Below are positions 47,063-55,401 of a stretch of 64,000 nucleotides of DNA, piece after piece. This DNA is from Massilia sp. 9I. GTDB taxonomy: Bacteria; Pseudomonadota; Gammaproteobacteria; Burkholderiales; Burkholderiaceae_D. A model generated the notes under the pieces. That model did not search any database. It was not told where the DNA came from and saw only the letters and a list, made by a program, of their open reading frames with translations. The first letter of the stretch is position 1. The number at the start of each line of letters is the position of its first letter. Where the stretch lies: assembly GCF_902506415.1 (NCBI RefSeq), contig NZ_LR733275.1, positions 1,648,448 through 1,712,447 on the forward strand. Reading direction: 5' to 3'. The position numbers and the translations under genes are program-made.

Positions 47063-48652
47063 TTAATTACCGGTGTAGAAGAACCAGCCCAGCACCGCCA
47101 TGCCGAGCGCGCCGGTGGTCAGTCCCAGGAAGGTCATCAGCCCCAGCAGGCGGTTGGTGCGGCGCTGTTCCATCAGCACCATCGCCAGCAGCTCGGCCTG
47201 GGCCAGCGGCTGGCCGTTGTGGGTGGCCATGCCTGAGTGCGCGTGGCGCTCGAGCGTCTGGTGCAGCAGGCGCGGCAGTTGCGGGAAGATGTGGGCGTAG
47301 CGCGGCGCTTCGGCGCGCAGGCGCTCGACCATGCCCTGCCAGCCCACCTGCGCGCCCATCCAGCGCTCCAGATAAGGCTTGGCGGTTTTCCACAGATCGA
47401 GCTCGGGGTCGAGCTGGCGGCCCAGGCCTTCGATGTTGAGCAGGGTCTTTTGCAGCAGCACGAGCTGCGGCTGGACCTCGACGTTGAAGCGGCGCGACGT
47501 CTGGAACAGGCGCAGCAGGATCTGGCCGAAGGAGATGTCTTTCAGCGGACGGTCGAAGATCGGTTCGCAGCAGGCGCGCACCGCCGACTCCAGTTCGTCG
47601 ACGCGGGTGTCGCGCGGCGCCCAGCCGGATTCGATGTGAGCCTCGGCCACGCGCTTGTAATCGCGGCGGAAGAAGGCCAGGAAGTTCTGCGACAGGTAGT
47701 CCTTGTCGAAGTCGTTCAGGGTGCCGACGATGCCGAAGTCGAGCGCGATGTAGCGGCCGAAGGTTTCCTTCTCCACCGAGACCAGGATATTCCCAGGGTG
47801 CATGTCGGCGTGGAAGAAACCGTCGCGGAAGACCTGGGTGAAGAAAATCTCGACCCCATCGCTCGACAGTTTTTTCAGGTCCACGCCCTCGGCCGCCAGG
47901 CGGTCGATCTGCGACACCGGGATGCCGCGCATGCGTTCCATCACGATCACGCTGCTCGAGCAATAGTCCCAATACATCTCGGGCACCATCAAGAGGTTCG
48001 AGTCGGCGAAATTGCGGCGCAGCTGGCTCGCGTTGGCGGCCTCGCGCATCAGGTCGAGCTCGTCGTGCAGGTACTTGTCGAACTCGGCGACCACTTCGCG
48101 CGGCTTCAGGCGGCGGCTCTCGGCCCACACCTTTTCGATCAGGCCGGCGGCCATGTCCATCAGCGCCAGGTCTTCGTCGATGGTCTTGCGCATGCCGGGG
48201 CGCAGCACCTTGACGGCGACTTCCAATCCGTTCTTCAGCGTGGCGAAGTGGACCTGGGCGATCGAGGCCGAGGCCACCGGCACCCGGTCGAAGCTGGCGA
48301 ACAATTGGTCCGGGTGGGCGCCCAGCGCCTCGGTGATCTGGGCCACCGCCAGGTCGGAATCGAAAGGCGGCACGCGGTCCTGCAACAGCGACAGCTCGTC
48401 GGCGATATCCTGCGGCATCAGGTCGCGCCGGGTCGACAGCACCTGGCCGAACTTGATGAAGATCGGCCCCAGCTCTTCCAGCGCCATGCGCAGGCGGATC
48501 GCGCGCGGCGAGGTGATGCGGCGCCAGAAGAACACGGTATTCATGAAGCGCGCGGTACGGGGGGCGTGCAGGCTGGTGACCGCGATTTCGTCGAGACCGT
48601 ACTTGGTCGCGACGGTCAGGATTTTCAGCAGGCGCAGGAATTTCAATATCAT
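47063..48652 (-). CDS. ubiB: Ubiquinone biosynthesis ABC1-type kinase UbiB
   Basis: 529 aa starting [20 protein letters not shown]. The diagnostic KxGQ motif is [20 protein letters not shown], the Ala-rich nucleotide loop [10 protein letters not shown] and [20 protein letters not shown], then the catalytic loop [14 protein letters not shown] and [11 protein letters not shown]. Two C-terminal membrane helices end the protein. It overlaps the ubiJ stop by one base (TGATG). It is an atypical kinase needed for ubiquinone synthesis at the inner membrane. Confidence 0.96.
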   Translation of the reverse strand: MILKFLRLLKILTVATKYGLDEIAVTSLHAPRTARFMNTVFFWRRITSPRAIRLRMALEELGPIFIKFGQVLSTRRDLMPQDIADELSLLQDRVPPFDSDLAVAQITEALGAHPDQLFASFDRVPVASASIAQVHFATLKNGLEVAVKVLRPGMRKTIDEDLALMDMAAGLIEKVWAESRRLKPREVVAEFDKYLHDELDLMREAANASQLRRNFADSNLLMVPEMYWDYCSSSVIVMERMRGIPVSQIDRLAAEGVDLKKLSSDGVEIFFTQVFRDGFFHADMHPGNILVSVEKETFGRYIALDFGIVGTLNDFDKDYLSQNFLAFFRRDYKRVAEAHIESGWAPRDTRVDELESAVRACCEPIFDRPLKDISFGQILLRLFQTSRRFNVEVQPQLVLLQKTLLNIEGLGRQLDPELDLWKTAKPYLERWMGAQVGWQGMVERLRAEAPRYAHIFPQLPRLLHQTLERHAHSGMATHNGQPLAQAELLAMVLMEQRRTNRLLGLMTFLGLTTGALGMAVLGWFFYTGN

Positions 48653-49299
48653 CAGTTATCCGGACTCAGAATCACGTTCGGTGCAGCGCTCTGCGCGAGG
48701 CGCTGCTCCAGTCGGGCGATGCGCTTGGCGGTGCGCTCGACGTCGTCGCGCAGCCGCACCACGTCGGCCGCAAATTCGTTCACCGTGCTCGGGCGTACCA
48801 GGACCGGCCGCTCTTCCAGCAGGAACTCGGCCAGGTTCTCGGCCAATCGGCGCCCGGCGCCGAGCACGCCATTGGCGGCGCCGCGCGTGCCCTGCACCAG
48901 ATGGCGCGCGCCGAGCGGGCCGATGATGCGTTCCAGGTCGTACTCGGCATCCCAGCGCAGGCCTTTCGACAGCGAGGAGATGGTGTTGGCGAACTCGGCG
49001 TCGCCCTCGATCTTCACGTAGGAAAAGGCACGGTCGCGGTTCTGGGCGATCAGCGGCAGGTCGGTCAGCTTGACACGGATGGTCACGCTCGCCGGGCCCT
49101 CGGCCGTGCCCGGCTCGATCATGCCGTCGCGCGCCACGCGCAGGCGCAGTTCGAGGTGGCCGGTGTCGATGCAGGCTTCCTTGCCGGCATGCCGGACGAG
49201 CGCATCCCGCGCCCAGGGCTCCTGGGCGAGCAAGTGATTGATCGTGGCGACGGCGGGCGTCGTCAGCATGGCGGAACTCGGGAACATGGCAGCAAACAC
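48652..49299 (-). CDS. ubiJ: Ubiquinone biosynthesis accessory factor UbiJ
   Basis: 215 aa with GTG at the far end; an internal ATG ([20 protein letters not shown]) at 49269 may be the real start, since similarity begins there. The N-terminal SCP2 domain contains [20 protein letters not shown] and [20 protein letters not shown]. The C-terminal coiled-coil (about 165-205) with [20 protein letters not shown] is typical. UbiJ binds lipids and helps assemble the soluble Ubi complex. It is coupled to ubiB and follows the Tim44-like gene after a terminator. Confidence 0.9.
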   Translation of the reverse strand: MFAAMFPSSAMLTTPAVATINHLLAQEPWARDALVRHAGKEACIDTGHLELRLRVARDGMIEPGTAEGPASVTIRVKLTDLPLIAQNRDRAFSYVKIEGDAEFANTISSLSKGLRWDAEYDLERIIGPLGARHLVQGTRGAANGVLGAGRRLAENLAEFLLEERPVLVRPSTVNEFAADVVRLRDDVERTAKRIARLEQRLAQSAAPNVILSPDN

Positions 49300-49306
49300 G
49301 TTAATG

Positions 49307-49339
49307 AAAAAAAACCGCCCGGTGTTGAATCGGGCGGTT
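49307..49339 (-). terminator. Rho-independent terminator after the Tim44-like gene
   Basis: Stem AACCGCCCG / CGGGCGGTT (9 bp, 9-nt loop) followed on the minus strand by eight T residues. A second hairpin TGCCGGG/CCCGGCA lies just before it (49354-49373). Confidence 0.9.
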
Positions 49340-49397
49340 CGATCTTACCAGTTTGCCGGGCACAAACCCGGCAGCACGGGAATTATCCTAAAAATAA

Positions 49398-50402
49398 TTA
49401 CGCGACCTGCTGGATACCGGCCAGCACCCAGCCGCCCTGGCCCGAGATTGGCTTGGACATGTTCCACACTTCCACAAAGGGCTCTGCCGGTGCATTCTGG
49501 GCGCTGCGGATCATGCCGTTGAACTGCACGCTGGCCAGGTAATCGGTGGCGGTGGTTTCGATGCCCAGCAGCTGGCCCTCGATCGACACCACGTCGGTGA
49601 AGTCGGTGGCGCCCCCGCGCTCCTGGATCTGCATCTTGAGTTCGGCGAACACTTCCGGGCTGGTGAACTCGCGCAAGTCGTTGGTGTCGCCACGGTCCCA
49701 GGCCGCCTGCATGCGGATGAAGGAGGCCTTGGCGTGACGCAGGAAGGCTTCCTGGTCGAAGTCCGACGGCACGCCCCACTGGTTGTGCATGAGGGGAGCG
49801 TCAGCGCCCGGCTTGCCCAGCGACACGCCGCTGCTGCCGAAACCACTGTTCTGGAAGCCGGCAGGCTGGCGCAGACCGGAGCCGATTTCCGGGGTCGCCA
49901 CGCTGCCATTGCCCGCATAGCTGTTCGGGCTGGCGCCGGCCGGCACCGGATTGGTGTAGCCGCCGCCGAAGGCCGGATTGGCCGGGGTGTCCTTGCGGCG
50001 GAACATGCGCACCACGAACAGCACGGCCAGCACCAGCAGGCCGATCATGAGGATGGCCGAGATCGCACTGGCCAGCGCGCCGCCGATGCCGAAGTGCGAC
50101 AGCAGCGCGCCGAGGCCGAGGCCCAGCAGGGCGCCGCCCAGGATGCCCTTCCACATGCCGGAGCGCTGGGTGGTGCGCGCCGCGGTAGCTGCGCCCGCGG
50201 CGCCTGCGGTGGCCGGAACGGCGCTCGGCGCACGCTGCTGCTGGAAGCCCGGTGTCGGCGCCGGCGCCGGGGCCGGCATCTGGCGCACGGCCTGCGACTG
50301 GCGGCCGAAGGAACGCTTGCCACCCATCGGGCGCGCAGTGGCTTCCGCGATCATCGAGACCGCGGTAATCGCCAGGACCATCGTTGCCACGAATTTCTTC
50401 AT
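49398..50402 (-). CDS. Tim44-like domain exported/membrane protein
   Basis: 334 aa starting MKKFVATMVLAITAVSMIAE with signal peptide. After a Pro/Ala/Gln-rich stretch come two glycine-rich hydrophobic segments (GILGGALLGLGLGALLSHFG and AILMIGLLVLAVLFVVRMFR), probably membrane helices. From about residue 205 is the Tim44-like fold: FLRHAKASFIRMQAAWDRGD, EFTSPEVFAELKMQIQERGG and FVEVWNMSKP. Bacterial copies near ubi genes are often linked to lipid or quinone transport; the role is unproven. It lies between ubiE and ubiJ. Confidence 0.9.
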   Translation of the reverse strand: MKKFVATMVLAITAVSMIAEATARPMGGKRSFGRQSQAVRQMPAPAPAPTPGFQQQRAPSAVPATAGAAGAATAARTTQRSGMWKGILGGALLGLGLGALLSHFGIGGALASAISAILMIGLLVLAVLFVVRMFRRKDTPANPAFGGGYTNPVPAGASPNSYAGNGSVATPEIGSGLRQPAGFQNSGFGSSGVSLGKPGADAPLMHNQWGVPSDFDQEAFLRHAKASFIRMQAAWDRGDTNDLREFTSPEVFAELKMQIQERGGATDFTDVVSIEGQLLGIETTATDYLASVQFNGMIRSAQNAPAEPFVEVWNMSKPISGQGGWVLAGIQQVA

Positions 50403-50421
50403 TTCAGCTTCCTCATTAAAC

Positions 50422-51156
50422 CTAGAGTTTGATACCGGTGTGCAATGCGGCCACACCCGCCGTCAGGTTGTGATACTGGACCCGCTCCAGTCCCGCATCG
50501 AGCATCATGGACTTCAGGGTTTCCTGGTCCGGGTGCATGCGGATCGATTCCGCCAGGTAGCGGTAGCTTTCTGCGTCGCCGGCGATCTTCTGGCCCAGCC
50601 ACGGCAGCACCGAGAACGAATACAGGTCGTACGGCTTCTGCAGCGGCGCAATGACTTTCGAGAACTCCAGCACCAGCAGCTTGCCGCCGGGCTTCAGTAC
50701 GCGGCGCATTTCCGCCAGCGCCTGGTCCTTGTGCGTCATGTTGCGCAAACCAAAAGCCACGCTGACGCGGTCGAAGTAATCGTCCGGGAACGGCAGCTTC
50801 TCGGCGTCGCACAAGAGAAGTGGGGTCACCAGGCCCTTATTCAATAGTCTATCCCGGCCCACGCGCAGCATCGACTCGTTGATGTCGGTGAGCCAGACTT
50901 CGCCGGTGCGGCCGGCCTGCTTCGCGAAGGCCTTGGCCAGGTCGCCGGTGCCGCCCGCGATGTCGAGCACCTTGAAGCCGGGACGCACGCCCGCCTGCGC
51001 GATCGTGAACAGCTTCCAGGCACGGTGCAGGCCGGCCGACATCAGGTCGTTCATGACGTCGTATTTCGAGGCGACCGAATGGAAGACCTTGGCGACTTCC
51101 TGGACCTTCTGGTCCTCGGCGACGGTCTTGTAGCCGAAGTGGGTGGTATTCGTCAT
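50422..51156 (-). CDS. ubiE: Bifunctional demethylmenaquinone/2-methoxy-benzoquinol methyltransferase UbiE
   Basis: 244 aa starting [20 protein letters not shown]. The UbiE N-terminus FGYKTV and [23 protein letters not shown] motif [57 protein letters not shown] and the terminal [15 protein letters not shown] are all as expected. Carbon methylation in ubiquinone synthesis. Its gene heads the ubiE-Tim44-ubiJ-ubiB run. Confidence 0.97.
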   Translation of the reverse strand: MTNTTHFGYKTVAEDQKVQEVAKVFHSVASKYDVMNDLMSAGLHRAWKLFTIAQAGVRPGFKVLDIAGGTGDLAKAFAKQAGRTGEVWLTDINESMLRVGRDRLLNKGLVTPLLLCDAEKLPFPDDYFDRVSVAFGLRNMTHKDQALAEMRRVLKPGGKLLVLEFSKVIAPLQKPYDLYSFSVLPWLGQKIAGDAESYRYLAESIRMHPDQETLKSMMLDAGLERVQYHNLTAGVAALHTGIKL

Positions 51157-51303
51157 ATATGCGGGCAGGTTGGGTGTTGCCACATTATACAAGCTGCCCA
51201 TCCGCGGGCCTTTTTCAACCCGCGCACGCTTGCAATCTGCCAGGAAAAACAATTGCCTCTTGTATAATCATCAAATTACCCATATTCGACCTGCAGTAGT
51301 TTC

Positions 51304-53514
51304 ATGCGCATCCGTACCCGCCTCTTGATCCTGGTGCTTTCGATCCTGGTGCCATCGTTCATCGCGGCGGCGCTGGCAGTGAGCTACGTCTATCGTGAGG
51401 AGCAGAAGTCGCAGACGCAGAGCGTCGCCGAAGCCACGCGTGGCTTTGCCATGCTGGTCGATAATGAGCTGCGCGGGCGGGCCGCGATTCTGCGGACCCT
51501 GGCCGATTCACCGACGCTATACGACGGCAGGCTCGACAAGTTCTACGAGTACGCCCGGCGCGTGGCGCCCGGACGCGAGTCGGTCATCGTGCTCAGCGAT
51601 CTCGAGGGGCGCCAGCTGGTCAATACCCGCCAACCCTCCGGCGCGACGCTGCCGCAGCGGCGCTCGTCCAACATCGGCGCACTGATGCAGCGCGACGGCG
51701 CCGACCGTACCCTGGTGTCCGACCTGTTCATGGCGCCAATCGGGAAACGCTACGACTACACGATCCAGGTGCCGGTCCGGATCGACGGTGCGACACGCTA
51801 TTACCTGCTGATGGGCGTGAACGTGGCCACCCTGCAGCCGCTGCTCGAGCGCCAGGACTTCCGCAGCGAGTGGACCACGACCATCGTCGACCGCGCGGGC
51901 GTGGTGCTGGCGCGATCGCGCCAGCCGGAACAGTTCGTCGGCATGCCGGTTCGTGCCTACAGCCGCAATCTGATCAACGCCTCCAGGGAAGGCGTGTACG
52001 AAAGCCGCACGCTGGACGGCATCGACGTGCGCGCGTTCTTCAGCACGGTGCCCTCCGCCGATTGGAAAGTTTTGGTCAGCATCCCGGTAAGCGAGATCCA
52101 GCGCGTGCCGCTGCAGGCCGCCGCCATGCTGGCCGGCCTGATGGCGGCGCTGCTGGCTGTCGGCGTACTGGCCGCCCGTTCGCTGGCGCGGCGCGCGATC
52201 GGCCCGATCGAATACCTGGGCCTCAGCGCCGATGCGCTGGGCCAGGGCAAGGAACCGGATTACCAGCCGCAGGGCCTGGCCGAGATCGACAATGTCGCCC
52301 AACGCATGGCCGAGGCTGGCCGCCAGATCCGCCATGCCCAGCACGAGTTGGAACAACGCGTGGCCGAAGCGGTCGCCACGACCGAGCGTGCCCAGGGCGC
52401 ACTGCTCAAGTCGCAGAAGCTGGAAGCGCTGGGGCGCCTGACCGGCGGCATCGCGCACGAATTCAACAACCTGCTGCAGACTTTCAGCACGGCGCTGCAG
52501 CTGGCCGAATTCGCCAACCGCGACGAGAAGGTCCACGGCCTGATCCAGACCTGCAAGAAAACCGTGCAGCGCGCCACCGCCCTCACCGGCCAGCTCGGCT
52601 CCTTTGGCCGCATCCAGGAAGCGCGCCGCGAGACGGTCGACGCCTGCCACCAGCTGCGTAGCGCGCGCCAGCTGATGAGCGGCGCCCTGCGCGCCGACAT
52701 CGACCTGCAGATCGAGTGCGACGAGCCGGCCTGGTCGGTCGCGGTGGAGCCGCTGCAGTTCGACCTCGCGCTGCTCAACCTGGCGGTGAATGCACGCGAC
52801 GCCATGCCGGGCGGCGGCGTGCTGCGCATCGAGGCGCGCAACCGGAGCCTGGCCCGGCCGCCCGGCAATCTGCCCGCCGGCGACTACGTGCTGCTGACGG
52901 TGAGCGACAGCGGCAGCGGCATGACGCCCGAGGTGCTGGCGCGCGCGCTCGACCCCTTCTACACCACCAAGGGCCAGGGCCAGGGCACCGGCCTCGGCCT
53001 GCCGCAGGCGTATGCCTTCGCGCTCCAGTCGCAGGGCCTGTTGCAGCTCGAGAGCGCGCCCGGCAAGGGCACCCGGGTCGAGATCTACCTGCCGCGCGCG
53101 CCGCAGGCGGCGGCTGAGCCGACCATCGCGCCGACCCAGGCGCCGCTGCCGCGCGCCCGCGGCAAGGTGCTGTTCGTCGAGGACGATCCGCTGGTGCGCG
53201 AAGCGGTCGCGCACGCGCTCGGAGAAGCCGGCTTCGAGGTGCTGGTCGCGCACGACGGCGAACATGCGGTCGCTCTGCTCGACCGCGGCGCGCAACCGGC
53301 CGTGGTGTTCTCCGACATCGTCATGCCGGGTGCGGTCAGCGGCATCGACCTGGCGGGCATCGTGCGCCAGCGCTACCCTTCCCTCCCAGTGGTGCTGGCG
53401 ACCGGCTACACCGAAAACCAACCCGCCTTGCCAGGTGTACGGGTGCTGGCCAAGCCGTACCCGATCGAAAAGCTGGTGAGCTTGCTGGCAGGCACGGTCG
53501 CATTCCCCAAATGA
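51304..53514 (+). CDS. Hybrid sensor histidine kinase with extracytoplasmic sensor domain
   Basis: 736 aa. A membrane helix (7-29) and a second (270-292) enclose a dCache-like sensor domain (30-269). A HAMP-like linker leads to the H-box LGRLTGGIAHEFNNLL with phospho-acceptor His385. The ATPase domain has NLAVNARDAMPGGG (N-box), VSDSGSGM and GQGTGLGLPQAYAF. The C-terminal receiver domain (620-736) has Asp671 in VVFSDIVMPG and Lys in VLAKPYP. It is 224 nt upstream of the sigma-54 activator gene on the same strand, and so may feed into control of the glycine-rich operon. Confidence 0.93.
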   Translation: MRIRTRLLILVLSILVPSFIAAALAVSYVYREEQKSQTQSVAEATRGFAMLVDNELRGRAAILRTLADSPTLYDGRLDKFYEYARRVAPGRESVIVLSDLEGRQLVNTRQPSGATLPQRRSSNIGALMQRDGADRTLVSDLFMAPIGKRYDYTIQVPVRIDGATRYYLLMGVNVATLQPLLERQDFRSEWTTTIVDRAGVVLARSRQPEQFVGMPVRAYSRNLINASREGVYESRTLDGIDVRAFFSTVPSADWKVLVSIPVSEIQRVPLQAAAMLAGLMAALLAVGVLAARSLARRAIGPIEYLGLSADALGQGKEPDYQPQGLAEIDNVAQRMAEAGRQIRHAQHELEQRVAEAVATTERAQGALLKSQKLEALGRLTGGIAHEFNNLLQTFSTALQLAEFANRDEKVHGLIQTCKKTVQRATALTGQLGSFGRIQEARRETVDACHQLRSARQLMSGALRADIDLQIECDEPAWSVAVEPLQFDLALLNLAVNARDAMPGGGVLRIEARNRSLARPPGNLPAGDYVLLTVSDSGSGMTPEVLARALDPFYTTKGQGQGTGLGLPQAYAFALQSQGLLQLESAPGKGTRVEIYLPRAPQAAAEPTIAPTQAPLPRARGKVLFVEDDPLVREAVAHALGEAGFEVLVAHDGEHAVALLDRGAQPAVVFSDIVMPGAVSGIDLAGIVRQRYPSLPVVLATGYTENQPALPGVRVLAKPYPIEKLVSLLAGTVAFPK

Positions 53515-53535
53515 GGTAAATACGCTAAGCCTTTG

Positions 53536-53553
53536 ATTCCTGTAGGAATTTTT
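53536..53553 (+). terminator. Weak hairpin terminator after the sensor kinase gene
   Basis: Stem ATTCC / GGAAT with loop TGTA followed by TTTT, 21 nt past the stop codon. The stem is only 5 bp, so termination would be partial. Confidence 0.35.
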
Positions 53554-53644
53554 CCGATGCAGATTACCAACTCTACAATATTTGTGCGCCTAAAGATGTG
53601 AGGTTCTGGTTAAATATACCCATACGCTGTCGGACAAATCCGGC

Positions 53645-53665
53645 AACACCCTTCCGGTGTTTTTC
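53645..53665 (+). terminator. Hairpin with T-run before the sigma-54 activator gene
   Basis: Stem AACACC / GGTGTT, loop CTTCC, then TTTC. It lies 130 nt after the sensor kinase gene and about 74 nt before the activator start, so it may end the first transcript or act as a leader attenuator. Confidence 0.45.
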
Positions 53666-53738
53666 TTACGAAACATCAGGGAGTTCGGCCGACAACGTGG
53701 CCTGCATTACCGGTAAAACGAATAACAACGAGGTTAAT

Positions 53739-55073
53739 GTGTCGGTCAAACGACTCTTGTGCATCACGAATGAGGGGAGCGCAGGCGCACGCGCAGTCTG
53801 CGGAGAGTTGCAGGGCTGGGATGTGTGTACGGTGGACAGCGTCGGCGCAGCGCGCAAGGTGCTGGCCCAGCAACACTATGCCGTTGGGTTACTGGTCGAC
53901 GGCAATGGCAGCCTCGAGCACGACGATACCGAACGCTTCCTGCAGCAGCACCATCATGTGCGCTGGATCGGCGTATTTAATTCCGACCTGCTGCACCGGC
54001 CGCAGCTGCGCCAGGCCATCGCCACCCACCTGTCCGATTTCCATACACGCCCGGTCGACACGGTGCGCCTGCACCACTCGCTCGGCCACGCGCATGGCAT
54101 GGCGATGCTGGCGAGGTCGACACCGCCGCACAAGCGCGCCACCGGCGCCCGCCGCATCGACGGCCAGTCGGTTGCGATCCGGCGCCTGCGTGCCCACATC
54201 GACAAGATCGCCGCGGTCGACGCGCCGGTGCTGATCTCGGGCGAAAGCGGCAGCGGCAAGGAACTGGCGGCGCAGGAAATCCATGCGCAGTCGCCGCGCG
54301 CGAGCGGACCTTTTATCGCCATCAATTGCGCGGCAATTCCACCCTCGCTGATCCACTCGGAGCTGTTCGGCTACGAGCGCGGCGCCTTCACCGGCGCGGC
54401 CAAGGACAAGCCAGGCCTGATCGAAGCGGCATCCGGCGGCAGCATCTTCCTGGACGAGATCGGCGACCTGCCGCTCGACCTGCAGGCCAGCCTGCTGCGC
54501 TTCCTGCAGGAACGCACGATCTACCGCGTGGGCGGCACCCGCACGGTGGCGGTCGATGCGCGCGTGATCGCCGCGACCCACGTCGACTTGCCCAAGGCTG
54601 TAGCCGACGGGCGCTTCCGCGAAGACCTGTATTACCGCCTGAGCGTGTTCCCGATCCGGGTGCCGCCGCTGCGCGAGCGCAAGGACGACTTGCCGATGCT
54701 GACCGAGATCATCTTCAACAAGTATGCGGACGAAAAGAGCGCGCAACTGAAAGGCATCAGCAAGCAGGCCCTGCGCGCGATGGCCCAGCACGACTGGCCA
54801 GGCAATATCCGCGAACTGATCAACCGCATGCGGCGCGCCATGGTGCTGGCCGAGAACAAGCTCATCATGCCGGAAGACCTCGAGCTGGCGCCGCAGGACG
54901 ACGCCATCATCCTGCGCGAGGGCCTCGACAATTCCCGCGGCAGCGCAGAGCGCACTGCGATCTGGAATAGCCTGGCAAAGTGCGGCAACAACATCAGCCA
55001 GGCCGCGCGCGACCTCGGCGTATCGCGCATGACCCTGTATCGCCTGATGGCGAAGCATTCCATCGCTCCCTGA
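53739..55073 (+). CDS. Sigma-54-dependent activator with VpsR-like N-terminal domain
   Basis: 444 aa with a GTG start, GAGG 5 nt upstream. The N-terminal 125 residues are a degenerate receiver-like domain: it lacks the acidic pair near the N-terminus of true receivers, though Asp54 is near the expected site, and FHTRPVDTVRLHHSLGHAHG resembles the VpsR/BerB group. The AAA+ domain has Walker A GESGSGKE (168-175), the sigma-54 contact loop GAFTGA (215-220), Walker B GGSIFLDEIGDLPL and the arginine-finger region FREDLYYRLSVFPIRVPPLR. A Fis-type HTH (NISQAARDLGVSRMTLYRLM) ends the protein. VpsR/BerB-type proteins answer to c-di-GMP; here this is inferred. The two -24/-12 promoters downstream are its probable targets. 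Confidence 0.93.
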   Translation: MSVKRLLCITNEGSAGARAVCGELQGWDVCTVDSVGAARKVLAQQHYAVGLLVDGNGSLEHDDTERFLQQHHHVRWIGVFNSDLLHRPQLRQAIATHLSDFHTRPVDTVRLHHSLGHAHGMAMLARSTPPHKRATGARRIDGQSVAIRRLRAHIDKIAAVDAPVLISGESGSGKELAAQEIHAQSPRASGPFIAINCAAIPPSLIHSELFGYERGAFTGAAKDKPGLIEAASGGSIFLDEIGDLPLDLQASLLRFLQERTIYRVGGTRTVAVDARVIAATHVDLPKAVADGRFREDLYYRLSVFPIRVPPLRERKDDLPMLTEIIFNKYADEKSAQLKGISKQALRAMAQHDWPGNIRELINRMRRAMVLAENKLIMPEDLELAPQDDAIILREGLDNSRGSAERTAIWNSLAKCGNNISQAARDLGVSRMTLYRLMAKHSIAP

Positions 55074-55110
55074 GCCATTCCGGCTCTTCCATTATTCCTA
55101 CACATGCATT

Positions 55111-55131
55111 GCAAGCGCCGCCGGCGCTTGC
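55111..55131 (+). terminator. Hairpin after the activator gene
   Basis: Stem GCAAGCGCC / GGCGCTTGC (9 bp, loop GCC), 38 nt past the activator stop codon. There is no T-run, so it is a weak terminator or a 3' stabiliser. Confidence 0.45.
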
Positions 55132-55151
55132 AGGCCTTGTCCCCTTGCGCT

Positions 55152-55198
55152 TGTTACAGCTTGATACAGTCTGGTGACATTCGTGCTCCCGATGTCAC
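55152..55198 (+). promoter_or_regulatory. Upstream activator site of the first Gly-rich gene
   Basis: A 27-nt block (55152-55178), identical to 57665-57691, contains two TACAG direct repeats one helical turn apart and ends in GTGAC. GTCAC follows 15 nt later (55194-55198), giving an inverted repeat GTGAC-N15-GTCAC. The same inverted repeat with the same spacing is found in front of the second gene. The distance to the -24 element is 117 nt in both, fitting an enhancer site for the adjacent sigma-54 activator. Confidence 0.65.
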
Positions 55199-55313
55199 AC
55201 CGATGCGACAGCCTTGCTTACCCTTATTGAACTGCCCCATCAATTTAGTCCTACAAACTTGCTCAGCATAAAAACCAGTCAATAAATCAATGACTTGCAA
55301 ATGATTCGCAAGC

Positions 55314-55330
55314 TGGCACGCAAACTGCTA
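55314..55330 (+). promoter_or_regulatory. Sigma-54 (-24/-12) promoter of the first Gly-rich gene
   Basis: TGGCACGCAAACTGCTA with GG (55315-55316) and GC (55327-55328) exactly 12 nt apart, close to the TGGCAC-N5-TTGC consensus. The RNA start would be near 55340, leaving about 60 nt of leader. The 328-nt gap around it (55074-55401) holds no gene. Confidence 0.85.
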
Positions 55331-55401
55331 AAGGGGTAGATGGACCGGTGGACGGAGGCCGGGCATATCAACTTTCAGTGACACACAAAGGGGAGTAACA
55401 G

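Noticed and set aside
47237..49021. 594-codon plus-strand frame opposite ubiB and ubiJ
   Set aside because: Shadow frame without domain or ribosome site; the minus strand encodes recognisable UbiB and UbiJ.
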